DNA of 64,000 nucleotides from Hyphobacterium sp. SN044 (GTDB taxonomy: Bacteria > Pseudomonadota > Alphaproteobacteria > Caulobacterales > Maricaulaceae): NCBI RefSeq assembly GCF_021864465.1, contig NZ_JAKKUV010000001.1:1-64000 (forward strand). The letters are read 5' to 3'. Made by a program: the position numbers and the translations under genes. Shown in pieces: positions 22,884 through 32,540 of the stretch; position 1 is the stretch's first letter, and every line of letters starts with the position of its first letter. Below the pieces are notes generated by a model, which ran no database searches, was not told where the DNA came from, and was given only the letters and a program-made list of their open reading frames with translations.

Positions 22884-25235
22884 ATGCGTATCAATCGTTG
22901 GATCTCCGCGCTGCGTCCTGCAGCGCTCGTCATGGTCGGCTTGCTGGCTGGTACGTCTCCGGTCACCGCGCAGACGAGCGCGCAGCTATCGACCCAACTC
23001 GATGCCGACGCCTTGCGGGTTGGTGCCTCGATGGCGGACCTCACCGCCCCCCAATTACGTGCGGACATCCTGCGCTCGCCGCTCTTCATTGCCGAAATCG
23101 ACACCGAGGCCCTGTTGCAGGGCGGCCCGGTTGCGATCGAACTGGAGGCCGGCGTCGAACTCGACCTTCAGCAATACATCGCCGGGACACGCCTGACGAA
23201 CCAGCCGCTGCTTGCCATCGCAACCGCCGAGCCAGAACGCCTGAACCTCGCCGGTCCGGTCGAATTCACCGAGCAGATGTTCGTTCTGGAAGACCGAATC
23301 ATCGTGTCGCGTGAGGCCGTGCTGCAGGTCACGCCGGAAACCTGCGGCCTGTCCGCGCGGCGTGAGCGCCAGCGTCCTCAGGGCCGGACCGGCATGGCTG
23401 GAGCGATCCGCGAGGAGCTGGGCATCGTGACCACGGCCCGCGAAGAGCTGTGCTTCCTGCCGGGTGAGCGGTCGCTCGAGGAACTGGCCGACCAGGCCGA
23501 TCGCGGCGGGCGTCCGGTCATTGTCGATCCGTCGGAAGTCCTGACCCCGCGCCTGGAGCGCCAGTCGCGGGAGATCGAAGGCGGCACGCGCCTGCTTCTG
23601 CCGCCGACGCGCGACGATATTGCCGCAGAGGCGGCAGAAATCCGCGCCGAACTGGCGCGCATGAACCCGGATGCCGAGTTTCGGCGCGGCATCACGGTGC
23701 GCGAAGCGCAGGCGCTGGGTGACGGCCAGCTGATCCGCCTCGACGCCAATGGCGACGAGCGCGTGATCACGCATGTCAGCATCATTCCGCTGGCCCCGCG
23801 CACCTCTGTGCTGCGCCCGTTCGACCGCCAGCTCGATGACGCGGCGCTCGGCCGCGGCTTCGGTCTGGACCAGCCCATCGGTCCGCGATTGAGAGCGATG
23901 CCGCCGACACTTGCTCCCTACTCGATCACGCAGCGTTCGCTGCGCCCGGACCGGCAGATCCGCACCGTGCCGCCCGGCCAGCTGCAGCGCCTGCCCGAAG
24001 TCGAGGAACGCGATGGCGGCGGGGCGGGCTCCACCACATTGCGTACGGTCGGACCGATCAATCCGCGCACGCTCACCATTCAGCGCCTGCCAGGGACCGA
24101 ACCGCGCGAGCGCGAACCGGTCAACCGCCAGCGCATCAGTCACTCCGCCAATTATTACTTCATCACCGGTTTCACGCTTTCGGACCGGATCGAGGAACGC
24201 TACCGCCACACCTTCAACCGCCGCAAGAACTGGTATGTCGGTTTCGAGTACAGCATCGGCTACGCGGCCGGTCTGCGCTTTCCCTTCCGGGTGGAAGTCG
24301 AAAGCGACGCCTTCTTCAGCCAGGACCCGCAGACCCAGCGCTGGAACGCGTCGAGCTTCCACTTCCAGGTGAATGCCGAAGCGCGGCAGGATACGCTCGA
24401 AGGCGGGTCGATCTACCGCGCGGCCGGCATGCCGGAAGACCTGATTCTCGGCGACCGGGAATTCACCTTCGGTCTTTGGGCGCGCTGCCAGTTCCAGGCC
24501 CGCGTTCCGGTGATCAAGACGATCCGGATCAACTGTCCCTCCGTCGAGGTGCCGCGTGCGGGTACGTGCCCGAACTGGGCGTGCGCCGATTTCACACCGC
24601 CGATCGGCCGCCGCACCCTGATCGCCCAGCCGCGCCTGCCCGCGGACGTCACCCGCCTGCAGATCGATGCGTGGATTGTCCGGGCCGGGATCGAACCCGG
24701 CGTGAACGTCTACGCCGCGAACGCCGAATTCTCGCTGCGGGCCAATGCGGAAGATGGCCGCTTCGCCGCGCCGGGCTCCGCATCGACGGCCGCCGAGTGT
24801 GCGCCGCAGACGCGCGGCGATCCGCGCCGGTCGAACATCCGGCTGGCTTCCGGGGATTGCCGCCTCGTCTTCGGCAGGCCCTATGACGCCGCGCGGCCGA
24901 TGGTGTTTCAGCTCGACCTTGGCGAGCCGGGCACCAGCCGCCTGCCGGGCGTGACGCTGTCGGATCCGGAATACAGTTTCACGATGGAGTTCGTGCCCGT
25001 TCTCGAGCTCTTTGCCGAGCTGGATCTTGCCTTCGCCCGCTGGCGCGTCAGCCATGACTTCGAGATTGCTGGCCTCACGGTGCGTCAGGACATGCGCTTC
25101 ACGCATCATGACCGGACGCGGGAGACCGGCGAGATCGGCTTCTGCGGGCCGCGCGATGCTGGCGCACGCGGATGCAGCCGGGCAGCGGGATTCGTCTTCC
25201 ATCCCGTCCAGGTGGATACGGGCGGACCGGGTTAA
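22884..25235 (+). CDS. Large secreted protein of unknown function, next to a histidine kinase
   Basis: The 783-residue protein has a signal peptide ending VTAQ (about residue 29), with gggggg upstream of ATG 22884. Residues 30-110 hold a hydrophilic start and AVELEAGVELDLQQYIAGT-like strands. A long Arg/Pro-rich middle (120-430) reads QRLPGTEPREREPVNRQRIS. The C-terminal half is beta-strand-like (YYFITGFTLSDRIEERYRHT, FPFRVEVESDAFF). A four-Cys cluster lies near residues 550-570 (INCPSVEVPRAGTCPNWACA), with further Cys pairs later. I recognise no family. It precedes the hybrid histidine kinase by 65 bases on the same strand; a functional link is only positional. Confidence 0.7.
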   Translation: MRINRWISALRPAALVMVGLLAGTSPVTAQTSAQLSTQLDADALRVGASMADLTAPQLRADILRSPLFIAEIDTEALLQGGPVAIELEAGVELDLQQYIAGTRLTNQPLLAIATAEPERLNLAGPVEFTEQMFVLEDRIIVSREAVLQVTPETCGLSARRERQRPQGRTGMAGAIREELGIVTTAREELCFLPGERSLEELADQADRGGRPVIVDPSEVLTPRLERQSREIEGGTRLLLPPTRDDIAAEAAEIRAELARMNPDAEFRRGITVREAQALGDGQLIRLDANGDERVITHVSIIPLAPRTSVLRPFDRQLDDAALGRGFGLDQPIGPRLRAMPPTLAPYSITQRSLRPDRQIRTVPPGQLQRLPEVEERDGGGAGSTTLRTVGPINPRTLTIQRLPGTEPREREPVNRQRISHSANYYFITGFTLSDRIEERYRHTFNRRKNWYVGFEYSIGYAAGLRFPFRVEVESDAFFSQDPQTQRWNASSFHFQVNAEARQDTLEGGSIYRAAGMPEDLILGDREFTFGLWARCQFQARVPVIKTIRINCPSVEVPRAGTCPNWACADFTPPIGRRTLIAQPRLPADVTRLQIDAWIVRAGIEPGVNVYAANAEFSLRANAEDGRFAAPGSASTAAECAPQTRGDPRRSNIRLASGDCRLVFGRPYDAARPMVFQLDLGEPGTSRLPGVTLSDPEYSFTMEFVPVLELFAELDLAFARWRVSHDFEIAGLTVRQDMRFTHHDRTRETGEIGFCGPRDAGARGCSRAAGFVFHPVQVDTGGPG

Positions 25236-25300
25236 GGCGGGCAATGCACACGCGTTAACCCTGTTTCCACTCTCGCCATGCCTCCCTGACCGGTGAAGCC

Positions 25301-27337
25301 GTGCGATTCGCATGGAATGCCTTCGGGAGAGTCCGCTTGTTTCAGCACCGTGCCAAAGCCAGACCGCCGCGCCGTGAGCGCCCGGTAAAGCCTGCGCCGG
25401 CCGAACCGGCGACCGAACAGGAAGCCGTCGCGCTGGAATTCGCCGAAGGCGCCGAAGAGACGATCCGGAACGAGAAGATCCGCCTTTACTTCAAGGGCGC
25501 GATGCTGGCCGTTCCGATGAATCTCATCACCGGCGGCATGTTCTTCGCCTTCACCTTTGGCGTCTCGAACCTGCTCTATACCTCCATCTGGTATGGCGTC
25601 GTCATCGCGCTCGCTCTTGTCCGGCTCATGATCGCGCGCTCTGCGCTGAGCTCGGAGAAGCCTCCGGCGCGGGCCGTACGCTACATCTACCTGACACTGA
25701 CGGGCTTCCTCGGCGCCGCCTGGGGCGCATCCATGATGCTGATCCCGCAGGGCGCGCCGCTGATCGTCTCCCAGATGGGCGGCATTCTGGTCGCCGGCAT
25801 GACCGCCGGTGCGGCGCTCTCCGCGGCGGCCTATCCGCGCGGCGTCAATGCCTTCCTTTTACCGACCCTGATCGTCCTCGGTGCGACCTATGTCTCGCAG
25901 GGCGGGGTGCGCGGCTTCACGCTCGCCGGCTTCTTCGTGATCTACTATTTCTTTATCGCCCGGCTCGCGAACCAGTTCGGCAATGCGGTCTCCGAGGCCC
26001 TGTCGACCTCGCACGCGCTGAAAGCCGCCCGGACAAGGGTGGAAAGCCAGGCCCGCGCCCTGAAGGAGCTCGCGCGCCGGCATGAACTTGCCGCGCGAAA
26101 GGCGGAAGAGGCGGTCCGCGCCAAGTCCGCTTTCATCGGCAATATCGCGCACGAGATCCGCACGCCCCTGAACGGCATGATGGGCGTGACGAGCAGTCTG
26201 AAGGACGACGTGACGCTGAGCGGCGATCACCGCCGCAAGATCGAAGTGGTCGAGGATTCCGGCCGCATCCTGAACCGCCTGGTTGGCGACCTGCTCGACT
26301 TCTCGAAGATCGAGGCCGGCCGGATGACGCTTTTGCAGAGCGAATTCGAGATCGACGGGATCGCCTCGGAAATCGACACGCTCTGGTCGCCGCGCGCCAG
26401 CACCAACAAGCTCGACTTCCGGATTTCCGTCACCGGTGACGGCAAGCGCCGCATGCTTGGCGATCCGGTGCGACTGAAGCAGATCATCTTCAACTTCGTC
26501 TCCAACGCGCTGAAATTCACCCGCGAGGGCACGGTCGAAGTGGCCTTCGCCATCCGCGAGGAGAGCGGGCGTCCGCGCCTGCGCGTCGAGGTTCGCGATA
26601 CCGGGCGCGGTGTTCCGCGCGATGCCGAAGCGCGCCTGTTCCGCGATTACTCCCAGATCAATCTCAGCGAGGACCGCCGTCTCGAGGGCGCCGGCCTCGG
26701 CCTCGCCATCTGCAAGCGCCTCGTCGACATGATGGAAGGCACAATCGGCCATTCCCCGCGCGAGGAAGGCGGTTCGGTTTTCTGGTTCGAGGCCTCCCTG
26801 TCCTGGGCAGTTGCCAAGGCCGCCGACCCGGTCATCCGCCGCAGTGCGCCGGGTGCAGTCAGTTCCTCGGACCCGTCGGCAAAGGCTCCCGCCGCTCCGG
26901 TGCCGGCCCCGGCCGCGCCGTCGCATGGCGACCGGCCGCTGCGCATCCTCGCCGCGGAAGACAATGCGGTGAACCGCTCCGTGCTCGAAGGCTTCCTTGC
27001 CGCCAAGGGCTGGGCGGTCGACTTCGCCCACAACGGTCAGGAGGCGGTCGAAGCTGCGAACAACCGGGCTTACGACCTGATCCTGATGGACATGCGCATG
27101 CCGGTGATGGACGGGCTCGCGGCGACCCGCGCGATCCGCGATCTGCCCTCCACGGCGGCCATGACGCCGATCGTCGCCCTCACGGCCAATGCGCGGCGCG
27201 AGGACGAGGCGGCCTGTCTGGCGGCTGGAATGGACGGCTACGTCTCCAAGCCCATCGACGCGCGGCGGTTGTTCACCACGATCGACCAGGTGCTCGCGGG
27301 CGGACAGGCGGAAACAGACGTTCGTCAGTCGGCCTAG
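25301..27337 (+). CDS. Membrane hybrid histidine kinase with C-terminal receiver domain
   Basis: The 678-residue protein starts at GTG 25301; no in-frame ATG precedes the membrane part. About six helices (residues 68-225) form an unlabelled sensor. A coiled coil (about 235-275, RVESQARALKELARRHEL) leads to the dimerisation domain with H284 in IAHEIRTPLNGM. The ATPase domain has the N box FNFVSNALKF, G1 DTGRG and G2 GAGLGLAICKRLV. A Pro/Ala linker precedes a receiver domain with D597 in LILMDMRMPVMDG. It likely passes phosphate His to Asp and on to a separate phosphotransfer protein; none is nearby. Its stop overlaps the convergent cutA stop. Confidence 0.92.
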   Translation: MRFAWNAFGRVRLFQHRAKARPPRRERPVKPAPAEPATEQEAVALEFAEGAEETIRNEKIRLYFKGAMLAVPMNLITGGMFFAFTFGVSNLLYTSIWYGVVIALALVRLMIARSALSSEKPPARAVRYIYLTLTGFLGAAWGASMMLIPQGAPLIVSQMGGILVAGMTAGAALSAAAYPRGVNAFLLPTLIVLGATYVSQGGVRGFTLAGFFVIYYFFIARLANQFGNAVSEALSTSHALKAARTRVESQARALKELARRHELAARKAEEAVRAKSAFIGNIAHEIRTPLNGMMGVTSSLKDDVTLSGDHRRKIEVVEDSGRILNRLVGDLLDFSKIEAGRMTLLQSEFEIDGIASEIDTLWSPRASTNKLDFRISVTGDGKRRMLGDPVRLKQIIFNFVSNALKFTREGTVEVAFAIREESGRPRLRVEVRDTGRGVPRDAEARLFRDYSQINLSEDRRLEGAGLGLAICKRLVDMMEGTIGHSPREEGGSVFWFEASLSWAVAKAADPVIRRSAPGAVSSSDPSAKAPAAPVPAPAAPSHGDRPLRILAAEDNAVNRSVLEGFLAAKGWAVDFAHNGQEAVEAANNRAYDLILMDMRMPVMDGLAATRAIRDLPSTAAMTPIVALTANARREDEAACLAAGMDGYVSKPIDARRLFTTIDQVLAGGQAETDVRQSA

Positions 27338-27660
27338 CCGCCAAGCGTCTGTCTTATCCAGTGCGTGAAGGCGGGCGAGGACTGCGTCCGTTTCAGGTCG
27401 ATCCCGAGCACGCACGGCGTATCGTAGGGATGCAGGGCCAGCATCCGGTCCCGGACTGCCGCAGCCCGGCCCGCAGTGGTCTTCACCATCATTACGGTTT
27501 CGGCCTCGTCTTTGACTTCGTCCTCCCAGACATAGATCGACCGGCCCGCCGGGAAGATGTTGGCGCAGGCGATCAGCTTCTCTTCAAGAAGGGTGGATGC
27601 GGCCTGGGCGGCGGTGTCACCGTCGGGCCAGGTTGAGTAGATGAGCGCGGCCTCTGACAT
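27334..27660 (-). CDS. cutA: CutA1 divalent-cation tolerance protein
   Basis: The 108-residue protein is the normal CutA length. It shows [58 protein letters not shown] and [13 protein letters not shown], the family's ferredoxin-like trimer core. E. coli CutA affects copper tolerance; the biochemical role is unsettled. ATG 27660 starts at the conserved first strand; the longer frame overlaps queC. It is divergent from queC across 31 bases and converges with the kinase gene with overlapping stops. Confidence 0.92.
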   Translation of the reverse strand: MSEAALIYSTWPDGDTAAQAASTLLEEKLIACANIFPAGRSIYVWEDEVKDEAETVMMVKTTAGRAAAVRDRMLALHPYDTPCVLGIDLKRTQSSPAFTHWIRQTLGG

Positions 27661-27691
27661 GACGCGCAATGTACCGCTATATAGCCGCGCA

Positions 27692-28411
27692 ATGAAGAAC
27701 TCTGTTTCATCCGGCTCCGCGGCGCTGGTCCTGTTCTCCGGCGGACAGGATTCTGCGACCTGCCTCGCCTGGGCCCTCGACCAGTTCGACCGCGTCGAGA
27801 CCATCGGCTTTGCCTACGGTCAGACGCACCGGGTGGAGATGGATGCGCGCTTGCGCGTCCGCGATGCAATCAGGTCCGTCCGTTCGGGCTGGGCGGAGTG
27901 CCTCGGCGGCGACCAGGTCGTCGACCTGTCGGGTTATGGCGCGATCGCGGAGAGCGCATTGACCGCCGATCGCGCGATCGAGATCGGTGAAACCGGCCTG
28001 CCGACCACCTTCGTGCCCGGCCGCAATCTCGTCTTCCTGACGGTCGCCTCCGCGCTGGCCTGGCGGCGCGGTATTGACGTTCTTGTCGGGGGCATGTGCG
28101 AGACAGACTATTCTGGCTATCCCGATTGCCGCCGTGAGACGATCGACGCACAGGAGCGCGCCCTGACGCTCGGGCTCGACGCACCGCTGCGGATCGAGAC
28201 CCCGCTGATGTATCTCTCGAAGGCTCAGACCTGGGCGCTCGCCGCCACGCTGGGCGGTCAGGCGCTCGTCGATCTGGTCATCGAGGAAACCCACACCTGC
28301 TATCGCGGCGACCGCACACACCGCCATGACTGGGGCTATGGCTGCGGCACCTGTCCGGCGTGCGATTTGCGCGCGAAGGGTTGGCAGGAATGGCAGACGG
28401 AACGCGCATGA
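27692..28411 (+). CDS. queC: 7-cyano-7-deazaguanine synthase
   Basis: The 239-residue ATP-dependent enzyme converts 7-carboxy-7-deazaguanine to preQ0 in queuosine synthesis. [18 protein letters not shown] is the PP-loop. [31 protein letters not shown] and a C-terminal zinc site (CYRGDRT then [13 protein letters not shown]) complete the signature. ATG 27692 is chosen because the PP-loop strand follows within 15 residues. The queE start overlaps the stop (ATGA). I see no preQ1 riboswitch in the 31-bp upstream gap. Confidence 0.95.
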   Translation: MKNSVSSGSAALVLFSGGQDSATCLAWALDQFDRVETIGFAYGQTHRVEMDARLRVRDAIRSVRSGWAECLGGDQVVDLSGYGAIAESALTADRAIEIGETGLPTTFVPGRNLVFLTVASALAWRRGIDVLVGGMCETDYSGYPDCRRETIDAQERALTLGLDAPLRIETPLMYLSKAQTWALAATLGGQALVDLVIEETHTCYRGDRTHRHDWGYGCGTCPACDLRAKGWQEWQTERA

Positions 28412-29037
28412 CCTATTCGGCGAAGGAAATCTTCCTGACGGTTCAGGGCGAGGGCGCGCAGGCCGGGCGTACGGCCGTCTTCCTGCGCTTTGCCGGCTGC
28501 AATCTCTGGAACGGGCTCGAACGCGACCGCGCCTCGGCCGTCTGCCGCTTCTGCGACACCGATTTCGTGGGGACGGACGGGCCGGGCGGCGGCAAGTTCC
28601 AGACCGCCGAAGCGTTGGCAAGGGAAGTCGCCGGATACTGGCCCGGCGGAGGGTCGCCGCTAGTCGTTTGCACGGGCGGCGAGCCTCTCTTGCAACTTGA
28701 TGCCCCGCTGATTGCGGCCTTCAAGGCGGAAGGCTTCGAGATCGCCATCGAGACCAATGGCACGCTGGCCGCGCCGGAGGGGATCGACTGGATCACCGTC
28801 AGTCCGAAATCGACCGCGCCGCTCGTCCAGACCAGCGGGCATGAGTTGAAACTCGTCTACCCGCAAGCCGATTGCCCGCCCGAGCAATTCGCCGGGCTCG
28901 CCTTCGAACGCTTCTCGCTGCAGCCCATGGACGGTCCGGACCAGCAGGCGAATGCCTGGGCGGCGTTCGAATACTGCCTGAAGCACCCGCAATGGCGCTT
29001 GAGCCTGCAGACCCACAAATGGATCGGGGCCCCCTGA
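28408..29037 (+). CDS. queE: 7-carboxy-7-deazaguanine synthase (radical SAM)
   Basis: The 209-residue radical SAM enzyme makes 7-carboxy-7-deazaguanine from 6-carboxytetrahydropterin, the step before QueC. The cluster loop runs from FAGCNLW to [10 protein letters not shown], spacing C-x14-C-x2-C. This is the expanded loop known from Burkholderia-type QueE rather than the common CxxxCxx[10 protein letters not shown] binds SAM, and ETNGT and SPKS follow. ATG 28408 overlaps the queC TGA. queD and folE homologs are not in the window. Confidence 0.93.
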   Translation: MTYSAKEIFLTVQGEGAQAGRTAVFLRFAGCNLWNGLERDRASAVCRFCDTDFVGTDGPGGGKFQTAEALAREVAGYWPGGGSPLVVCTGGEPLLQLDAPLIAAFKAEGFEIAIETNGTLAAPEGIDWITVSPKSTAPLVQTSGHELKLVYPQADCPPEQFAGLAFERFSLQPMDGPDQQANAWAAFEYCLKHPQWRLSLQTHKWIGAP

Positions 29038-29054
29038 GAGTTCAGGAGGCCCCG
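29025..29054 (+). terminator. Stem-loop at the end of queE, possible terminator
   Basis: CGGGGCC (29025-29031) pairs with GGCCCCG (29048-29054), and CCTGA with TCAGG, giving about 12 base pairs with one bulge and a short loop. The queE TGA is inside the left arm. No T-run follows, so Rho-independent termination is uncertain. Confidence 0.4.
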
Positions 29055-29083
29055 CCTATTCCCCCGCTTCAAGCGGTTATGGA

Positions 29084-29638
29084 TTACATGCCGGTTTCGG
29101 CGTGCTCGGCGAGACTGTCACCCAGCTGACGCGCGAAGCGGTCGAACACCCGTGTCGCGTCCGTCCAGGTGCCGGCATGGGCCGCGAAACGGATGTCGTT
29201 GCTCGTCCACTCATAGTGGTAGGTCGCCAGGACATTGCCCGATGCGTCGCGAAGCTCGGCGGAGATTTCCGCCCCGCCGACGCTGTGGCTGCGATAGTCG
29301 AGCGACGGGTTGCCGCGCATCTGAGCGAAGGTCGGACGGTTCGGATCGGCGTCTTCCAGCGTCACGAACAGCGTCGTGCCGCCCATCGCGCCTTCGCCGG
29401 CCAGCCAGCTCATGCCCGCGAGTTCGCGGGCGATGTCGTCATGCAGCATGCCGGTCAGGCGTGTGATCTCGCGTTCGCCGAGTTCGGCGGCCTCGCCGGC
29501 AAGTTCCTCGCCGATCGCGATCTCGGCAATGGACACCGGCCCGGTCGGGGCAGCGGTGTATTCGTCGCGGAATCCGTCGGCCAGGGCCGGTGCGGACAGG
29601 GCGGTCGTGGCAAGTGCAGCAATCAACCAACGTGTCAT
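29084..29638 (-). CDS. Secreted protein of unknown function (DUF3313/DUF4410-like pattern)
   Basis: The 184-residue protein has a signal peptide ending ALAD (about residue 20), with aaggagcc upstream of ATG 29638. An alpha/beta mature part reads ITRLTGMLHDDIARELAGM, TTLFVTLEDADPNRPTFAQM, SVGGAEISAELRDASGNVLA and TDATRVFDRFARQLGD. The mix of 'LEDadPnrPt' and a final helix ending in a Leu-rich stretch recalls periplasmic lipoproteins of the DUF3313/DUF4410 type, but there is no lipobox. Function is unknown. Confidence 0.7.
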   Translation of the reverse strand: MTRWLIAALATTALSAPALADGFRDEYTAAPTGPVSIAEIAIGEELAGEAAELGEREITRLTGMLHDDIARELAGMSWLAGEGAMGGTTLFVTLEDADPNRPTFAQMRGNPSLDYRSHSVGGAEISAELRDASGNVLATYHYEWTSNDIRFAAHAGTWTDATRVFDRFARQLGDSLAEHAETGM

Positions 29639-29743
29639 TTCAGGCTCCTTAGGCGAATGTTGAATCGTCCCCGCTGACCTAAAGTTTAGCAGAGCGGGCA
29701 TGATTTGTCATCGACACTGTAGGTGGTGCCGCGTTTTCCGGTT

Positions 29744-29968
29744 TCAATCCCGGTCGCGTGCCGCGTCTTCCTCGTCATCTTCGCCATCGCCGGGAATGGC
29801 CGCGCGAACCACGCCTTCCCCGACATTGCCTGCCAGCTGGAGCGTGTCGCCGGCCACGCCGACGACCGTTCCGGCCACAAGGGCCGTGCCCCCGATTATG
29901 AGGCAGCCTGACAGAAGCGGGGCGAGGGCAGCCGTCATCGCGAGGAGGGCGAGGCGCCGGACAGTCAT
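29744..29968 (-). CDS. Small outer-membrane-type lipoprotein
   Basis: The 74-residue protein has a basic start (MTVRRLALL) and a lipobox LLSGC giving lipidated C23 or so. A Gly/Val-rich segment (IIGGTALVAGTVVGVAGDT) and an acidic tail (GDGEDDEEDAARDRD) follow. ATG 29968 has aaggat about 8 bases upstream; an upstream ATG overlaps that site. Similar tiny lipoproteins are common in alphaproteobacteria, without known function. Confidence 0.65.
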   Translation of the reverse strand: MTVRRLALLAMTAALAPLLSGCLIIGGTALVAGTVVGVAGDTLQLAGNVGEGVVRAAIPGDGEDDEEDAARDRD

Positions 29969-30035
29969 GCGGGACATCCTTTTCGAGAATTCCTGCGCAG
30001 ACTGTCCGGCCATGGTTGCCAAGCGATGAGGACCG

Positions 30036-30734
30036 CTAGCGCGTGTCTGTCATCACGATCTCGGAATCGACCTCGGCCGTGATCGTCACCGTATCAACAC
30101 CGGTCAGGGCGAGCCCGTCGCGGGCCGCGATCGTCCGTCCGTCGACCGTCACCTGTCCCGACGCCGGAACGAGATAGAGGTGGCGATCCGGCGCGGTTTC
30201 GTAGGTGACCGTCTCGCCGGCCTTGAGGGTCGCACCGACAACGCGGGCGTCGGCCCGGATCATCAGCCCGCCATCCCGATCCGGATTGCCGGAGGCGAGG
30301 GTCACGAACTGCCCCGACCGGTCGCCCTTGGGAAAGGACATCGTGTCCCAGCGCGGCGCGCCGCCCGGACGGTCGGGGAAGATCCAGATCTGGAAGATGC
30401 GGGTTGTGTCCTCTTCCAGATTGTACTCGCTGTGCCTGATGCCGCTGCCCGCGCTCATCACCTGAACATCGCCGGCGATTGTACGGCCGTCATGGCCGAG
30501 GCTGTCGCGGTGACTGATTGCCCCGTCCCGGACATAGGTGATGATCTCCATGTCGGCGTGAGGGTGCGGCGGAAAGCCTGTACCGGCGCGGATCGCATCG
30601 TCATTCCAGACGCGCAAGCTGCCCCAACCCATGCGCGCCGGGTCGTGATAGCCGCCGAAGCTGAAATGGTGGCGCGCCTTCAGCCAGTCGGTTTCGAACC
30701 GGCCAAGGCTGTCGAAAGGTCTGTGGTCAATCAT
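30036..30734 (-). CDS. Pirin-family cupin protein
   Basis: The 232-residue protein is a bicupin. The N-terminal cupin carries FPPHPHADMEIITYV and HRDSLGHDG, then GDVQVMSAGSGIRHSEYN, supplying the three His and one Glu metal ligands of pirins. The C-terminal cupin (about 150-232) lacks ligands, as usual. Bacterial pirins such as YhhW can act as quercetin 2,3-dioxygenases; the natural substrate is unknown. ATG 30734 has gggag upstream and gives the standard pirin start. Confidence 0.9.
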   Translation of the reverse strand: MIDHRPFDSLGRFETDWLKARHHFSFGGYHDPARMGWGSLRVWNDDAIRAGTGFPPHPHADMEIITYVRDGAISHRDSLGHDGRTIAGDVQVMSAGSGIRHSEYNLEEDTTRIFQIWIFPDRPGGAPRWDTMSFPKGDRSGQFVTLASGNPDRDGGLMIRADARVVGATLKAGETVTYETAPDRHLYLVPASGQVTVDGRTIAARDGLALTGVDTVTITAEVDSEIVMTDTR

Positions 30735-30828
30735 GGCAATCTCCCTGTGGGGTGTTGCCGTGACAGATGGCGCTTCGCCAGGCTCGGAAAAATGAGCCCT
30801 GTGGAGGCTTTTTTGTGCCAAACCGGAA

Positions 30829-32193
30829 TTAATCTGAGGCGTCGTTCACGACGCGCACCTCGACCGGTGTGCCGCCCTTGAAGTGGATGTCCCGCTGCGG
30901 GAAGGGGAATTGCACGTCATTCTCCTTGAACGCCTGCCAGATGGCGACCAGCACTTCGCTGGCAACATTGTTCACGCCATTACCGGGGTCGGCGATCCAG
31001 AAGCGGACTTCCAGATCGATCGAATTGTCGCCGAATCCGCGCAGCAGGCATTTGGTCGCCGGCGAAGGCAGGACACGCGGCACCGTGTTCGCGGCCTCGA
31101 CCACGAGGTCCATCGCCTTGGGTACGTCCGTCGAATAGTCGACACCGATTGATTTCTTGATCCGCACGGCATGGTCGGAGAAGGACCAGTTGATCACTTT
31201 CGAGGTGATGAATTCCTCGTTCGGGATCAGATGCTCCATCCCGTCGCGGGTGATAACCGAGGCGAAACGCATGCCGAGCGACGCCACCCGGCCATAGGTG
31301 TCGTCGACCGTGATCACGTCGCCGGGCTTGATCGACCGGTCGAGCAGCAGGATCACGCCCGAGACGAGGTTCGAGAAGATCTTCTGCAGTCCGAAGCCGA
31401 TACCCAGGCCGACCGCACCGGAGAAGATCGCCAGCGCGCCGAGCGGAATGCCGAGGCTGGAGATCGCCAGCGTCACCGCGGTCGCCAGCAGGATGAACTG
31501 GACCGTCTTGCCGATCAGCAGGCGCGCCGACGGGGTCAGGCTGGGCAGCGTATCGATCCGCGATCCCAGCAGCTTCGCCAGCCGCGAGGCGAGCCAGTAA
31601 AGCACGATCAGCAGGATGGCGGCGCGGATGCCGGTCAGGATCGAGACCCGGCCGCCGCCGAACCCGATCGCCATGGAGTCGAGGAAATCGGCGATCGGGC
31701 CGAGCCAGCCGATGATGTTCAGCGCGGCGAGCGTCCAGCCGATGGCCGCAGCCGTCTTCTGCCAGAAGGGCTCGCCGATGAAGGAGGTGAGCAGGCGGAT
31801 GACCGCCCAGGCGCCGAGCAGGTTCGCGCCAAGCCGGACCCAGAAATACTCCATCTCCAGCTGCTGCAGCGTGAACAGCACGCCCGAAAGCAGCGCCCAC
31901 GCCACGGCCGGGCCGATGACCGGCGCGACGAAGCGGATCGCGCGGGCCTTGAACTTCTCGATTGCCGGCAGGCTGAAGACGCGGGCGACGAAAGCGCTCG
32001 CCGGCCGCCGCAGGGCGAATCCGATGATCACGGCGATGAGGACAGCCCCGGCCTGGATGCCGAACGCGACGCTGAAGGCTTCGCTCTGCAGCCAGCTCCA
32101 GGCGGTGTCGACGCGCTCGCGCCACGCCTGCGGGTCGCTCAGCGTTTCGAGGTCGGGTGCCTCGAATTCGGGCGGTGCGGGCTGTGGTGTCAT
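30829..32193 (-). CDS. MscS-family mechanosensitive channel
   Basis: The 454-residue protein has five or so N-terminal helices. The core follows: the pore helix (LGIPLGALAIFSGAVGLGIG then FGLQKIFSNLVSG), the beta domain (DRSIKPGDVITVDDTYGRVA then SLGMRF), and LIPNEEFITSKVINWSFSD. The C-terminal alpha/beta domain ends with a typical QIEFPFPQRDIH-like strand (VQFPFPQRDIHF). It is longer than E. coli MscS because of extra N-terminal helices. It releases small solutes on hypo-osmotic shock at the inner membrane. Confidence 0.93.
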   Translation of the reverse strand: MTPQPAPPEFEAPDLETLSDPQAWRERVDTAWSWLQSEAFSVAFGIQAGAVLIAVIIGFALRRPASAFVARVFSLPAIEKFKARAIRFVAPVIGPAVAWALLSGVLFTLQQLEMEYFWVRLGANLLGAWAVIRLLTSFIGEPFWQKTAAAIGWTLAALNIIGWLGPIADFLDSMAIGFGGGRVSILTGIRAAILLIVLYWLASRLAKLLGSRIDTLPSLTPSARLLIGKTVQFILLATAVTLAISSLGIPLGALAIFSGAVGLGIGFGLQKIFSNLVSGVILLLDRSIKPGDVITVDDTYGRVASLGMRFASVITRDGMEHLIPNEEFITSKVINWSFSDHAVRIKKSIGVDYSTDVPKAMDLVVEAANTVPRVLPSPATKCLLRGFGDNSIDLEVRFWIADPGNGVNNVASEVLVAIWQAFKENDVQFPFPQRDIHFKGGTPVEVRVVNDASD

Positions 32194-32261
32194 CGTCCGG
32201 CCGGTTGCAAGGCCATCAGACTACGGCGTTTTTCCGCCCGGCGTCGAGTGTGCACGCCCGA

Positions 32262-32540
32262 TCAGATCGGCCGGAAGACAAGAAACAGGACAATTCCGGT
32301 CAGTGCCAGTATCGCCAGAGGCCCGACCATGTAGGCCGAGCGCAGCAGGCTGGCGGCACCGTCGCTGGTGGTTTCCTCGAACACGCCCTCGTCGAGCTTG
32401 GCGTTGAAATAGACGCCAATCTGGGAGCAGGCGATCAGGGTCAGAACGGCCAGCGTGGTCCACATCGGTGCGGTCAATGCGACGGCTATCGCCACAACCA
32501 CATGGGCCAGCGTCCAGATGTAAAATGTCCATGCGTGCAT
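32262..32540 (-). CDS. Small three-helix membrane protein
   Basis: The 92-residue protein starts at ATG 32540 and has three hydrophobic segments (about 3-20, 22-36, 68-90). Between the second and third lies an acidic, amphipathic stretch (FNAKLDEGVFEETTSDGAAS). No family is recognised. The ribosome-binding site is poor (ggggg 7 bases upstream). A more A/T-rich, gene-free stretch follows the start (32541-32726). Confidence 0.5.
   Translation of the reverse strand: MHAWTFYIWTLAHVVVAIAVALTAPMWTTLAVLTLIACSQIGVYFNAKLDEGVFEETTSDGAASLLRSAYMVGPLAILALTGIVLFLVFRPI

Noticed and set aside
27661-27691. preQ1 riboswitch upstream of queC
   Set aside because: The gap to cutA is 31 bases and shows no type I or II preQ1 aptamer pattern.
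29024-29060. Strong terminator after queE
   Set aside because: The stem is good, but no T-run follows, so it is listed only with low confidence.
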